Shown piece after piece: positions 1 through 8,321 of a stretch of 64,000 nucleotides of DNA. Position 1 is the first letter of the stretch, and the number at the start of each line of letters is the position of its first letter. Under the pieces are notes generated by a model. That model saw only the letters and a program-made list of their open reading frames with translations. It was not told the DNA's origin and did not search any database. The stretch comes from an uncultured Lachnospiraceae bacterium (GTDB lineage Bacteria > Bacillota > Clostridia > Lachnospirales > Lachnospiraceae), in NCBI GenBank assembly GCA_910576535.1, contig CAJTKK010000008.1, positions 1-64,000 of the forward strand. Reading direction: 5' to 3'. The translations under genes were made by a program, and so were the position numbers.

Positions 1-22
1 GGTAGAATCTTGCTCTAAGAAA

Positions 23-200
23 CTGCCGGACTGCCGTTCACTTCCTACTGCCACTTTTTCAGAAAATCGCAACCAACTTTTTTATAAAAGGCTACCGGAT
101 TGCCCTCACTTGCTACTGCCACTTTTTCGGGAAATCTATAACCAGCTTTTTTCATAAAAGGCGGCAGGCTGGCATTCTCCCTCTTACTCCCTACAACACC
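23..200. repeat. Imperfect 70-bp tandem repeat, about 2.5 copies
   Basis: Copies begin near 23, 93 and 163, giving a period of 70. Shared blocks are CTACTGCCACTTTTTC followed by an A-rich stretch and then TTTTTTATAAAAGGC or TTTTTTCATAAAAGGC. The third copy is partial and diverges after about 35 bases. The copies differ by scattered substitutions, and there are no separate spacers, so this is not a CRISPR array. The remaining sequence to 475 holds only short overlapping open frames with no convincing start, and I assign no gene there. The whole 1-475 stretch looks like intergenic repeat-type DNA. Confidence 0.7.
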
Positions 201-475
201 GCAAAAAGCAAAAATGACGGACTTTCCGGCAAGAACTTTTCCGGTGGCTCGGTCTTTCCCGACAATAAGGCGTTTTGGAAGCTGTGTTTTGCCCGCTGTT
301 TGATAGAAAACGGAAAATTTCCTTGCTCACATACCAGTACCGACACTTTCCCGATTTGCCAAAAATGGGCGCAAAAAAAGCAGCAAATCTTTTTCGGATT
401 TACTGCTTCATGTGCCACTGCAGGGCGGCGGGATATTCAGTTTTTATGGTGGTTCAGTGTGACAAACTGGAATTG

Positions 476-808
476 TTATTCAGGAAAAACAAGTACACAG
501 TTTTCTAAATCGTCAGTATCTTTTTCGGAAATATATATCTGAGCCGACAAAGATAAATCATTTCCTATAAATTTTTCCCTTTGAAACAAATCCCTTACTA
601 TATGCCAATTTTTATGTGCATTTTCAGTTTCCAACCAAATACCCATCAATGGTCCAGGTTCCCCGTCCTCTGTGTCTATATAATCATATCCATTGCTTTG
701 TATCAAGGAATTTGATACCTCTTCGATACGGTCTGGTATGCGATATCTCAAATCCAAATCAGCATTTTCAAGCATTCCTGGATTTAACAACACAATAATC
801 GTCTGCAT
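476..808 (-). CDS. Small hypothetical protein, possible immunity protein
   Basis: This encodes a 110-residue acidic soluble protein with no signal peptide or membrane segment. I do not recognise the family. The start is set at 808 because GGAGGG lies seven bases upstream; an ATG 15 bases earlier contains this ribosome site and is unlikely. It lies 24 bases downstream of an Imm50-like gene on the same strand, so the two probably form one transcript. Bacterial polymorphic-toxin loci often carry arrays of small, unrelated immunity genes like this, so an immunity role is a context-based guess. The C-terminal half contains a run of acidic residues (EKDTDDLENC). Confidence 0.6.
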   Translation of the reverse strand: MQTIIVLLNPGMLENADLDLRYRIPDRIEEVSNSLIQSNGYDYIDTEDGEPGPLMGIWLETENAHKNWHIVRDLFQREKFIGNDLSLSAQIYISEKDTDDLENCVLVFPE

Positions 809-832
809 ATTTCTTCCCTCCAAATTTCTAAT

Positions 833-1213
833 TTATATTTCTGTATCTATGTATGCGCTCATTCTCTGGATAACAGCCGCTTCGGCTACAAAAGAGCATA
901 ATATCGATCCATCTACAACGATTTTTATTTTGCTTTCATGTGAAAAAATGTCAATATTTCCGTACATATATCTATCCTTCATCTCCAGTTTGAACTCTGA
1001 AATAACGAAAAAAGAAATTTCAATAAAAACAGTATTGTTACCATTCCATTTTTCAGGAGGATTGTCTGGATAAACTGGCATATCAAAAACCACAGATACT
1101 TCGGTACCATCTCTTTTCAATGAAATAGCATCTATTCTGACGTTCAGCAATTCAGGGACTTTTGTGTAAATTTGTTTGATGAAAGTGTTTCTGTCTATTC
1201 CATCATACCACAT
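833..1213 (-). CDS. Imm50-like immunity protein
   Basis: The 126-residue product resembles the Imm50 family of polymorphic-toxin immunity proteins. It opens MWYDGID, has alternating short hydrophobic strands, and carries the family-like segment YPDNPPEKWNGN at residues 48-59, followed by a strand-rich half. Such proteins bind and neutralise a cognate secreted or contact-dependent toxin in the cytoplasm. GGAGG sits six bases before the ATG. No toxin gene is visible in the window, so this is either an orphan immunity gene or its toxin lies beyond position 1. Assignment rests on remembered family pattern, not a profile search. Confidence 0.6.
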   Translation of the reverse strand: MWYDGIDRNTFIKQIYTKVPELLNVRIDAISLKRDGTEVSVVFDMPVYPDNPPEKWNGNNTVFIEISFFVISEFKLEMKDRYMYGNIDIFSHESKIKIVVDGSILCSFVAEAAVIQRMSAYIDTEI

Positions 1214-1375
1214 ACCTTACCTCCACAAACATTGATTTGTCGATTTTTTCATAATCATATTTTATCATACAGACTTTAAGAAATCTATTCATTTTCATTT
1301 AATTTTCGGAATAGTAAGGGCTACTGTCTATCAAATTCTTGTGTGTTACTTTATGGCACATGAGCATTATCCCGT
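1214..1375. other. Junction region upstream of the truncated EIIC
   Basis: This AT-rich stretch separates the immunity-like gene from the first recognisable EIIC codons. No reading frame here encodes the missing EIIC N-terminus, and the in-frame TGA at 1361-1363 closes the EIIC frame. The breakpoint of a deletion or insertion therefore lies close to 1364-1376. I see no inverted repeat or transposase remnant at the junction. Confidence 0.5.
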
Positions 1376-1723
1376 GTTATACCTGTAGCTATCGGCCTGA
1401 TCTTTGGGCAGGCGGTAGTTGAAAGCATTAATGCTTTTATTCCTGTTTGGTTTATGACCGGGCTTAAGACCGCTGGCGCGCTTCTTCCTGCTATGGGTAT
1501 GGCAATTCTGATGCGTTATCTGCCAATTAAAAAGTATTGGTATTATTTTGTCATTGGTTTTGTCCTGATTGCTTATGGCGGTGGAAACTATACTGTAATG
1601 GCAGCAGCTTTAGCAGGCATAGCCTTCGCAGGTATGCATTTGGCAAGAACGAACAATAAAACTGTGGCCGTAACTGGCCAGGCAGTAATCGAAGACGACG
1701 AGGAGGTAGAGATTGATGGGTAA
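1376..1723 (+). pseudogene. PTS mannose-family EIIC, 5'-truncated remnant
   Basis: The frame reads VIPVAIGLIFGQAVVESINA and continues through the typical C-terminal part of mannose/sorbose-family EIIC: the IPVWFMTGLKTAG loop, PAMGMAILMRYL, then two more hydrophobic segments and an acidic tail. Mannose-family EIIC proteins are about 260 residues; only about 115 remain here. Upstream in frame comes a TGA at 1361, with no start codon or ribosome site, so roughly the first half is gone. An internal ATG at 1454 could initiate a shorter peptide but would not make a working channel. The end overlaps the EIID start by eight bases, the normal operon arrangement. Confidence 0.8.
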
Positions 1724-2540
1724 TCAAAAAAAATTAACGAAACAGGACATCAACAAAGTATACTTCCGCAATCTGTTTGCACTACAGTTTGGCTGGAACT
1801 ATGAAAAAATGCAGGGTTTGGGATATGCTTATGTAATTATGCCCGTTTTGAAACGTCTTTATGGAGATAATCCTGAAGTGATGAAACGCGCCCTGAAGAT
1901 GCATCTTGGATATTTTAATTCTTCTCAGCAGATGTCTCATCTGATTATTGGCGCAGATATGGCGCTGGAAGAAGAATTAGGCATTGAGTCCGAAGAAGCT
2001 GTTGTCAGCATCAAAACCGGGCTTATGGGGCCGTTTGCTGGTGTAGGCGATACTTTGTTTATTGCTATTTACCGTGCCATTGTATTTTCTATTGCCGCTT
2101 ACATTGCTTTGCAAGGTAATCCCATAGGTCTTCTTGTTCCTTTGGCAGCTTGCGCGGCGGTACTGTGGGCACGTTATAAGTTTACTTATATTGGATATAA
2201 GTCCGGCCGGAAATTGGCGGAAGGCTTTGCAGACCGGATAGCTCCCATTACAGAAGCTGCCAGTATTTTAGGATTAACCGTAGTCGGCGCTTTAATCCCT
2301 TCCGTAGTCAATTACAAAACCGATCTTACCTTTGCTTTCGGTGAAGTTACTTTTGCTTTGCAGGATATGTTTGATAAAATTTTGCCTTCCCTTTTGCCTT
2401 TGGGTATTGTAATGTTGTCTTACTGGCTGCTTGGAAGAAAAAAAGTGAATTCTACCCGTCTGATTTTTATTTTGATTATCTTAGGTATGGTACTGGGTAA
2501 TCTTCAGAATGTTCTGGCTGGAATTGCCGGCTTGTTTTAA
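1716..2540 (+). CDS. PTS mannose/sorbose-family EIID component
   Basis: This is a 274-residue EIID membrane subunit that, with EIIC, carries sugar across the membrane while EIIB phosphorylates it. Family signs are the N-terminal FALQFGWNYEKMQGLGYAY, the GYFNSSQQMSHLI segment, the GLMGPFAGVGDTLF loop and several hydrophobic helices in the C-terminal half. The start ATG at 1716 follows AGGAGG at 1701-1706. It overlaps the EIIC remnant, consistent with translational coupling. Because EIIC is truncated, the transporter is probably non-functional unless another EIIC complements it. Sugar specificity cannot be read from this protein, but the downstream murQ suggests an amino sugar. Confidence 0.9.
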   Translation: MGNQKKLTKQDINKVYFRNLFALQFGWNYEKMQGLGYAYVIMPVLKRLYGDNPEVMKRALKMHLGYFNSSQQMSHLIIGADMALEEELGIESEEAVVSIKTGLMGPFAGVGDTLFIAIYRAIVFSIAAYIALQGNPIGLLVPLAACAAVLWARYKFTYIGYKSGRKLAEGFADRIAPITEAASILGLTVVGALIPSVVNYKTDLTFAFGEVTFALQDMFDKILPSLLPLGIVMLSYWLLGRKKVNSTRLIFILIILGMVLGNLQNVLAGIAGLF

Positions 2541-2552
2541 GGGGGTGTTTTG

Positions 2553-2996
2553 ATGATAGGAATTATCGTAACCGGACATGGAAATTTTGCTACCGGCATG
2601 GTCAATGCATTAGAACTTTTGGCAGGATCCCCGGAAGCTCTGGAAGCCATTGATTTTGAGGGTTCTCAGTCTGGCGAAGCTCTGAGCGAGATAATCTGTA
2701 ATTCCGCCATGAAAATGGATGATGGAAACGGTGTGCTGGTCATGACTGACCTACGTGGCGGAACACCTTTTAATATATCGACACAGCTTTCCATGAGTAA
2801 ATGTAAAAATCTGGAGATTGTTGCCGGAAGCAATTTACCTATGCTGGTGGAGGCATACATGAGCCGCGATTCTGTGGACAGCGCCGCTGCTTTGGCACAA
2901 CAGATCGCTGCTTCCGGCAAAGAACAAATAATATATTTTGAAAAAACATCGGCTTCTGCCACAGACGGTAATGACGATGAAATCGAATTGGATTAA
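2553..2996 (+). CDS. PTS mannose-family EIIA component
   Basis: This 147-residue cytoplasmic EIIA accepts phosphate from HPr and passes it to EIIB. The N-terminus MIGIIVTGHG carries the phosphorylatable histidine at residue 9, the usual position for EIIA-Man. The MTDLRGGTPFN segment and the later NLPMLVEA segment are further family marks. It follows EIID by 12 bases, with GGGGG upstream of the ATG, and precedes EIIB by 17. Length matches single-domain EIIA proteins of mannose-family systems. The tail is acidic. An upstream TTG would add only one residue and is not preferred. Confidence 0.9.
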   Translation: MIGIIVTGHGNFATGMVNALELLAGSPEALEAIDFEGSQSGEALSEIICNSAMKMDDGNGVLVMTDLRGGTPFNISTQLSMSKCKNLEIVAGSNLPMLVEAYMSRDSVDSAAALAQQIAASGKEQIIYFEKTSASATDGNDDEIELD

Positions 2997-3013
2997 GATA
3001 GGAGGTTTTTCAA

Positions 3014-3487
3014 ATGGCAATCATACATGCAAGAGTGGATGAACGTTTGATTCATGGTCAGGTAGCTATGGTATGGACGAACACGGTCGGCGCCAGCCGG
3101 ATTGTAGTGGTCAATGATGCTGCCGTAAAAGATGAAATGGTTATCGCCGCATTGAAAATGGCGAAACCTGCTGGAGTGAAACTGTCTATTCTCTCTAAAA
3201 AACGGGCTATTGAAAAGTTTGCTGAAAAAGCATATGAAGAGGAAAAAGTTTTTTTGATTACCAAAAATGTAGGTGATATGGCAGCTTTGGTTGCTGCAGA
3301 TGTGAAAATTCCCGCCGTAAATATAGGTAATGTAGCTAAACATGAAGATTCCCGTCCTATTAAAAAATCTGTAGAATTGAACGATATAGATATTGCCCAG
3401 ATTAAAGAGATGATTGGGAAGGGTATTTCAGTAACTGCCCAGATGATCCCTAATGAGTCGGATCAGTCTATCCTGAATTATTTTTAG
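3014..3487 (+). CDS. PTS mannose/sorbose-family EIIB component
   Basis: The product is a 157-residue cytoplasmic EIIB that transfers phosphate to the incoming sugar. The active-site histidine is residue 14 in the family motif RVDERLIHGQV. The conserved VVNDAAVKDEM segment follows, and the length is typical. AGGAGG at 3000-3005 gives a well-spaced ATG at 3014. It is the last PTS gene; the RpiR-type regulator begins 96 bases later. Order EIIC-EIID-EIIA-EIIB with a regulator and murQ suggests a dedicated amino-sugar uptake and degradation operon. Confidence 0.9.
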   Translation: MAIIHARVDERLIHGQVAMVWTNTVGASRIVVVNDAAVKDEMVIAALKMAKPAGVKLSILSKKRAIEKFAEKAYEEEKVFLITKNVGDMAALVAADVKIPAVNIGNVAKHEDSRPIKKSVELNDIDIAQIKEMIGKGISVTAQMIPNESDQSILNYF

Positions 3488-3583
3488 AATTTATCTGGCA
3501 GTTTAATAAAAAAAGAAATTCATTCTAAGGAAACTGCGGCGGTTTGGCGGACAGCCGTTAGATAAGCAGAGACGGAGGCAGCT

Positions 3584-4441
3584 ATGGAAAACATCAAACT
3601 CAAGATACGGGAGAAGTATGCACATATGAGTAAAGTGGAAAAAAAGATTTCAGATTTTGTGCTTGCCAATAACTTCCGTTCTCTCGGTATGACAGCGCAG
3701 GATATGGCAAATGGAAGCGGTGTTTCCGCCGCTTCTATTATCCGGTATGTACAGAATCTTGGTTTTGATGGTTTGTCAAGTTTTAAAATGGCTTTAGCTT
3801 CTGCCAATTCTCAGGATGACGACTGGAATGCGGCGGTAGATCCCATTATCAATACTCAGGATAATCTGCAGACACTTTCAGGGAAACTGGAAAACCTTAT
3901 AAACGGCGCAACGAAGGATTTTTTCTACCAGTTGGATTATCAAGCTTTGGAAGATGCCATTGGTAAGGTCCGCAGTGCGCGGCGTATCTACCTTCTGGGA
4001 ATTGGGGCATCTATGCTTCCCGCTTATGATTTATTTCATAAGCTGAAACGCGCCGACTATAATGCCGAATATTATTTTGATATTAATATGTGTGTGGAGT
4101 TTTTTCACTATATTGATAACCGTGATTTAGTAATCGCATTTTCTTACAGCGGGCAATCCAGAGAAATTTTGTATTCATGTCAGATCGCCCGCGAAAGACA
4201 GGCGCCTGTCCTTGCAATTACACGCCGTGAAGATTCTCCTCTGCGCAGGCTGGCCGATATCTCTCTTCTGGTTCCTAATCAAGAAGCAGTTGTACGGATC
4301 GGCGCATTCACGTCCCTTCATACTTCTATCCTGATGGGGAATCTTCTCTATCTTGGAGCGGTTCAAAAGGATCTTCCAGAATTAGAAGCTAATATCCGCA
4401 ATACAAGGAAGCTGGTGGAAGGGTTAAAAACGCGGGAATGA
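3584..4441 (+). CDS. RpiR/MurR-family transcriptional regulator (HTH + SIS)
   Basis: This 285-residue regulator has an N-terminal RpiR-type helix-turn-helix (about residues 1-75, with a GVSAASIIRYVQNLGFDG recognition region) and a C-terminal SIS sugar-phosphate isomerase fold (about 110-250, LLGIGASML and SYSGQSREIL). SIS domains sense phosphosugars. Its position directly upstream of murQ matches murR of other bacteria, where MurNAc-6-phosphate is the inducer, so it is likely the local regulator of this operon. The gap to murQ is 63 bases and contains a second ribosome site. The effector is inferred from context only. Confidence 0.88.
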   Translation: MENIKLKIREKYAHMSKVEKKISDFVLANNFRSLGMTAQDMANGSGVSAASIIRYVQNLGFDGLSSFKMALASANSQDDDWNAAVDPIINTQDNLQTLSGKLENLINGATKDFFYQLDYQALEDAIGKVRSARRIYLLGIGASMLPAYDLFHKLKRADYNAEYYFDINMCVEFFHYIDNRDLVIAFSYSGQSREILYSCQIARERQAPVLAITRREDSPLRRLADISLLVPNQEAVVRIGAFTSLHTSILMGNLLYLGAVQKDLPELEANIRNTRKLVEGLKTRE

Positions 4442-4504
4442 TTATCCCTAAAATACATTCCGGGGGGAGTTTCAGGCAATGAAAAGAAACAAAAGGAGTA
4501 TAAT

Positions 4505-5407
4505 ATGGTAAAAATAGATGGTCTTACAACAGAAACTGTCAATGAAGCTACTAAGCAGATTGATCAATTAGATTCTCTTGGCATCGTAACCCTGATTAAT
4601 CAGGAAGACAAAAAAGTAGCGGATGCTGTGGAAAAAGAACTTCCGCAGATTGCTAAAGCAGTGGATGCCATTGCTGAACGTTTTGCCAAAGGCGGGCGTA
4701 TTATCTATTGTGGGGCAGGAACTTCCGGCCGTATGGGAACTTTGGATGCCATTGAACTGACCCCAACCTATAGTGTACCGGCAGAAAGAGCCTTTGGCCT
4801 TTTGGCAGGCGGTTCTGATGCTATGTACTATGCAGTGGAAGGAGCTGAGGACTCTAAAGAATTAGCTATTGAGGATTTAAAAAACGTAGGTTTAACCGCA
4901 GATGACTGTGTAATCGGCATTGCCGCCAGCGGACGTACCCCCTATACTATTTCTGCCTTGGAATATGGCAACGGAATTGGATCTTTAACGGTATCCATTA
5001 CCTGCAACAGCGATAGTGAAATGGCAAAAATTGCCCAGATTTCCATTGCGCCTATTGTGGGAGCTGAAGTAATTAGCGGTTCCACCCGTATGAAAGCGGG
5101 TACTGCCCAAAAAATGGTAGCAAATATGCTTTCTACCGGCACTATGGTAAAACTTGGGAAAGTTTACCAGAACTACATGGTACAAGTGCAGCCTACTAAT
5201 GAAAAGTTAGTAGTCCGCGCTACCAATATTATTGCTGCTGTCACTGGCGTAGATAAAGAAACTGCCCGCCAGACGCTGAATGAAACCGGTATGCGGGTGC
5301 CTGATGCCATTGTGATGTTAGAATGCAGGTGTACTCTTGAACAGGCTCAGAAGGCTTTGGAGGCATCTGCAGGCAATGTCCGCAAAGCTTTAGAGCAAAT
5401 GCAGTAA
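4505..5407 (+). CDS. murQ: N-acetylmuramic acid 6-phosphate etherase
   Basis: MurQ cleaves the D-lactyl ether of MurNAc-6-phosphate, giving GlcNAc-6-phosphate and D-lactate, a step of peptidoglycan recycling or salvage in the cytoplasm. The 300-residue length is typical. The SIS-domain signature YCGAGTSGRMGTLDAIE lies near residues 68-84, with the conserved glutamate 84, and AVEGAED at 110-116 supplies the second conserved acidic region. A helical C-terminal region (ETGMRVPDAIVMLE) is also family-like. AGGAG precedes the ATG. It ends the PTS operon and is followed by a clear terminator. No GlcNAc-6-P deacetylase (nagA) is present in this window. Confidence 0.95.
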   Translation: MVKIDGLTTETVNEATKQIDQLDSLGIVTLINQEDKKVADAVEKELPQIAKAVDAIAERFAKGGRIIYCGAGTSGRMGTLDAIELTPTYSVPAERAFGLLAGGSDAMYYAVEGAEDSKELAIEDLKNVGLTADDCVIGIAASGRTPYTISALEYGNGIGSLTVSITCNSDSEMAKIAQISIAPIVGAEVISGSTRMKAGTAQKMVANMLSTGTMVKLGKVYQNYMVQVQPTNEKLVVRATNIIAAVTGVDKETARQTLNETGMRVPDAIVMLECRCTLEQAQKALEASAGNVRKALEQMQ

Positions 5408-5468
5408 AAAAACTATTTTAAAATAAAGCATTCTTCTTTAGAGAGCAATGGAAGAAATATAAAATTTT

Positions 5469-5500
5469 CTGCCAGCAGGTAAATCCGGCTGGCAGTTTTT
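5469..5500 (+). terminator. Intrinsic terminator after murQ
   Basis: Perfect 8-bp arms CTGCCAGC (5469-5476) and GCTGGCAG (5488-5495) enclose an 11-base loop and are followed by TTTTT. It lies 61 bases past the murQ stop and closes the PTS operon. The rest of 5408-5736 holds the promoter of the next operon and no gene. Confidence 0.85.
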
Positions 5501-5606
5501 ATACACAGATCCGTGCAGAGGAAATAAGCTCCGCTAAAGCAGCGCACAGGTTGCGCACAATACTCGATGATTATAATATATTGCCTTTTAGCTTATCGTT
5601 CTTTTA

Positions 5607-5635
5607 TTGACAAAATGGAAATTCTAAACTAATGT
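5607..5635 (+). promoter_or_regulatory. SigA-type promoter for the ABC transporter genes
   Basis: TTGACA at 5607-5612 and TAATGT at 5630-5635 are separated by 17 bases. The start codon of the ATPase gene lies about 100 bases downstream. The -35 is perfect and the -10 matches at four of six positions. Confidence 0.55.
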
Positions 5636-5736
5636 AATAAATAGAATATATTTAACGGAAAGCCAATAAACGTATGAAAATTTTCATGATTTATTGGTTT
5701 ATTTTCTTTAATAAAAGAAGAAAGGAAATGCTGAAA

Positions 5737-6432
5737 ATGTTGGAAATTATAGATTTAACAAAAGCGTACGGGAAGTACAAGGCAGCGGATCATGTAAGTT
5801 TTTCTGTTGCGGATGGGGAAATCGGGATACTGCTTGGGCCAAACGGGGCTGGAAAATCTACGGTGATTAAAAGTATTGCCGGGCTGTTGCGTTATGATGG
5901 AAAAATATTAATTAGGGGCATGGATGCTAAGAGTCTGGATGCAAAGAAGATTTTTGCCTATGTGCCAGAAATCCCTGCTATGTATGAAGCCCTTACCGTA
6001 AGGGAACATGTGGAATTTATTATCCATGCCTATAACCTTCCGGTTAAGGAAGAAGATATAAAAAGACTTTTTGAAAGGTTTGAATTGTTGGATAAGCAGG
6101 ATAAACTAGGAAACGAACTTTCAAAAGGGATGATGCAGAAGGTAAGTATATGCTGTGCATTAATCGTCAGCCCAAAGGTGATCTTGTTGGATGAGCCTAT
6201 GGTTGGATTGGATCCTGCGGCAATTAAAGAATTGAAACAGATAGTTCTGGAATTAAAGGAAGCAGGGGTGACGGTACTGATCAGCACCCATATGCTGGAA
6301 ATGGTGAAAGAGCTTTGGGATGTTATGTTTGTTATGGATGAAGGGCATATTATAGCATCTTATAAAAAAAGCGATGTAAAAGAAGAAGATTTGGAAGATT
6401 TGTTTTTCCATGTTACGGATAAAAAAGAATGA
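5737..6432 (+). CDS. ABC transporter ATP-binding protein
   Basis: This is a 231-residue ABC ATPase. Walker A is GPNGAGKST at residues 34-42, the signature ELSKGMMQKV at 127-136, Walker B VILLDEP at 148-154, and the switch histidine in ISTH at 182-185. The start is placed at 5737 because AAAGGA lies ten bases upstream; the ATG at 5728 is almost on the ribosome site and an earlier ATG at 5674 lacks one. The permease gene follows after 81 bases that contain a 7-bp hairpin (6464-6486). The signature LSKGMMQ is typical of exporter-type ATPases of the CcmA/EcsA group. The substrate is unknown. Confidence 0.92.
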   Translation: MLEIIDLTKAYGKYKAADHVSFSVADGEIGILLGPNGAGKSTVIKSIAGLLRYDGKILIRGMDAKSLDAKKIFAYVPEIPAMYEALTVREHVEFIIHAYNLPVKEEDIKRLFERFELLDKQDKLGNELSKGMMQKVSICCALIVSPKVILLDEPMVGLDPAAIKELKQIVLELKEAGVTVLISTHMLEMVKELWDVMFVMDEGHIIASYKKSDVKEEDLEDLFFHVTDKKE

Positions 6433-6513
6433 GGAAATAAAGTGGAATAAAAAGTCTTTTCAACTGCACAAACCCGTCGTGTGCAGAAAGCAGCACAGAA
6501 ATGAGGTATAACA

Positions 6514-8100
6514 ATGGAAATTATTTTAAATAAAATATCAGCGGTTTTCTATCTTTATAGAAAAACTTTTAGAAACCGTTTGAAAAAAGCGTTGAAAAAA
6601 CCGGTTAGCTATATTTATTTTTTATTTATTTTATTTTATTTATATGCGGTTTTTCATTCTCTTCCTATTTTTTTTCAAATGATAGAAATAAATAACGCAT
6701 CGTTTTTAACAGCAATTCTGACAGCAATTGTTTTTATTTTAATTCCTTCCAATCTGATTTCATACAGCAAAAGGAAAGGGCTTGTTTTCCGGGAACCGGA
6801 TATCCATTTTCTTTTTTCTTCCCCTATCAGCCCCAAAATACTTTTGCTGTATTCCCATTTAAAAAATGTAGGCATTATGTTCATATTATATGTCATACTG
6901 GCAATTGGAGGGGTATTATGGCTTGATATGCCTGTATGGAAAATGACAGTGTATTTCTTCTTTTCTTTTGTTACGGAAAATGCATTGGAAGCGTTTCTGA
7001 TGATTCTTTGTTACGGGAATGAAAAACTGGATAAAAAACAAATGTTAATCGTACAAATTTTTATGTATTTTTTAATCGGGCTTTTTGTAGCAACCGGTAT
7101 TGGGATATATGTGAAGGAAGGGGCCAGTTTCCGCAGTGTAATGGATTATCTTCACAGTCCGGTCATTCAAATGGTTCCTATTATCGGCTGGAATATTGCT
7201 TTTCTTCATCTGCTGTTTATGGGTCCGGAAACCGTAAATGTAATCTGTTCAATCCTATATTTTATATCGGTTATTGTTTTTTTTATTATGGCTTTGCGCA
7301 TGAAATGTACCGGGGATTATTTTGAAGACGCCATAAAATTTGCTGAGGATTATGAAGCGGCAAGGAAAAAAGGAAAGGCCGGGGAAGTGGCTTTTGTAGG
7401 GTGGAAAAAGAAGTACGGCAAGGCAAGCGTTTCATACAAAGGAAAATATGCAAGGGCTATTTTTTACAGGCAGCTTTTGGAATATAAAAAAAATAGGTTT
7501 TTTATCTTTGGTTTTTATACTTTGGTATGTCTCTGCCTTGGCATTGGATTGGCAGTTTTTACTTATAAAGGCAATGTAAAAGGTTATGTTCCTTTTATCA
7601 TTTTAGGAGTAATGTCTTATCTTACCTTTATTATGTCCGGATACCAGGGGAAATGGGGGAAGGAACTGAAAAAACCTTATACCTATTTAATACCGGATAC
7701 GGCATTGTGCAAATTATGGTATGCCACATTGATGGAACATATAAGGTCGTTGATTGACGGGTGTCTGCTTACGCTGCCGTCAGGGATTGTGCTTGGCCTT
7801 CCTGTTTTGCAGATAATTCTGATTATAGTGGTCTATGTATGCCTGCAGGCTTGCAAGCTTTATGCAGAAGTGATGGTGGAAGCTTTTTTAGGCAATATTC
7901 TCGGCAATACGGGAAAACAATATGCCCGGTTATTGTTTGAAGGGATTGTAATTGGTATGGGGATTGCAGGGGCGGCAGCCGGATCATTGATTTCTATGGA
8001 AACAGGTTTGTTTATATTAATCGGTGTGGTTGTATTTTTAATGGCGGGCATGATGGCGATTGCCACAATAAATTTTGAAAAGATGGAAACTGTGGATTAA
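6514..8100 (+). CDS. Large ABC-exporter permease-like membrane protein
   Basis: The 528-residue protein has around a dozen hydrophobic helices (first near residues 30-50, others near 70-90, 115-140, 175-200, 240-265, and several between 335 and 520), with a cytoplasmic segment rich in Lys and Glu around 275-320. It resembles putative ABC-exporter membrane proteins found beside CcmA/EcsA-like ATPases. TCAGCCCC-encoded SSPISPK near residue 100 is typical of this group as I remember it. It is the natural partner of the ATPase upstream. Substrate unknown; toxin, peptide or lipid export are all possible. Confidence 0.75.
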   Translation: MEIILNKISAVFYLYRKTFRNRLKKALKKPVSYIYFLFILFYLYAVFHSLPIFFQMIEINNASFLTAILTAIVFILIPSNLISYSKRKGLVFREPDIHFLFSSPISPKILLLYSHLKNVGIMFILYVILAIGGVLWLDMPVWKMTVYFFFSFVTENALEAFLMILCYGNEKLDKKQMLIVQIFMYFLIGLFVATGIGIYVKEGASFRSVMDYLHSPVIQMVPIIGWNIAFLHLLFMGPETVNVICSILYFISVIVFFIMALRMKCTGDYFEDAIKFAEDYEAARKKGKAGEVAFVGWKKKYGKASVSYKGKYARAIFYRQLLEYKKNRFFIFGFYTLVCLCLGIGLAVFTYKGNVKGYVPFIILGVMSYLTFIMSGYQGKWGKELKKPYTYLIPDTALCKLWYATLMEHIRSLIDGCLLTLPSGIVLGLPVLQIILIIVVYVCLQACKLYAEVMVEAFLGNILGNTGKQYARLLFEGIVIGMGIAGAAAGSLISMETGLFILIGVVVFLMAGMMAIATINFEKMETVD

Positions 8101-8321
8101 AAAATCAAAATAATGTATTTTTTAATCATAAAATTGTAAGAAGCTTCTTTTTTTTCTCAATATAATTAAATTATCCAAAGAGACAAATATATTTCACAAG
8201 CGTATTTTTGTATAAGAAGATTCTGATATCAAGAAATCCGTCAGACGATGCTGGCGGGCAGCCTTTCTGATATCCAAATTATATTAGAAAAGAAATAGAC
8301 TGGGAAAGGACGGAAAATTTT
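8101..8321. other. Non-coding gap before the GH13 gene
   Basis: This 221-base gap is AT-rich at its left end. The sequence TCTGATATC occurs twice, near 8220 and 8266, flanking a GC-richer stretch that could fold. I see no gene and no clear terminator. The repeated 9-mer flanking a structured core could be a regulatory element for the glucosidase, but the evidence is slight. Confidence 0.3.

Noticed and set aside
23..200. 70-bp repeats considered as a CRISPR array
   Set aside because: Copies are contiguous and diverged, with no unique spacers and no cas genes.
191..418. 75-residue minus-strand frame and overlapping plus-strand frames near 275-542
   Set aside because: Overlapping frames on both strands, no ribosome sites and proximity to tandem repeats suggest intergenic repeat DNA rather than genes.
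6464..6486. Hairpin CTGCACA/TGTGCAG between the ABC ATPase and permease genes as a terminator
   Set aside because: It has no T run and lies inside an evident transporter operon; it may only tune relative expression.
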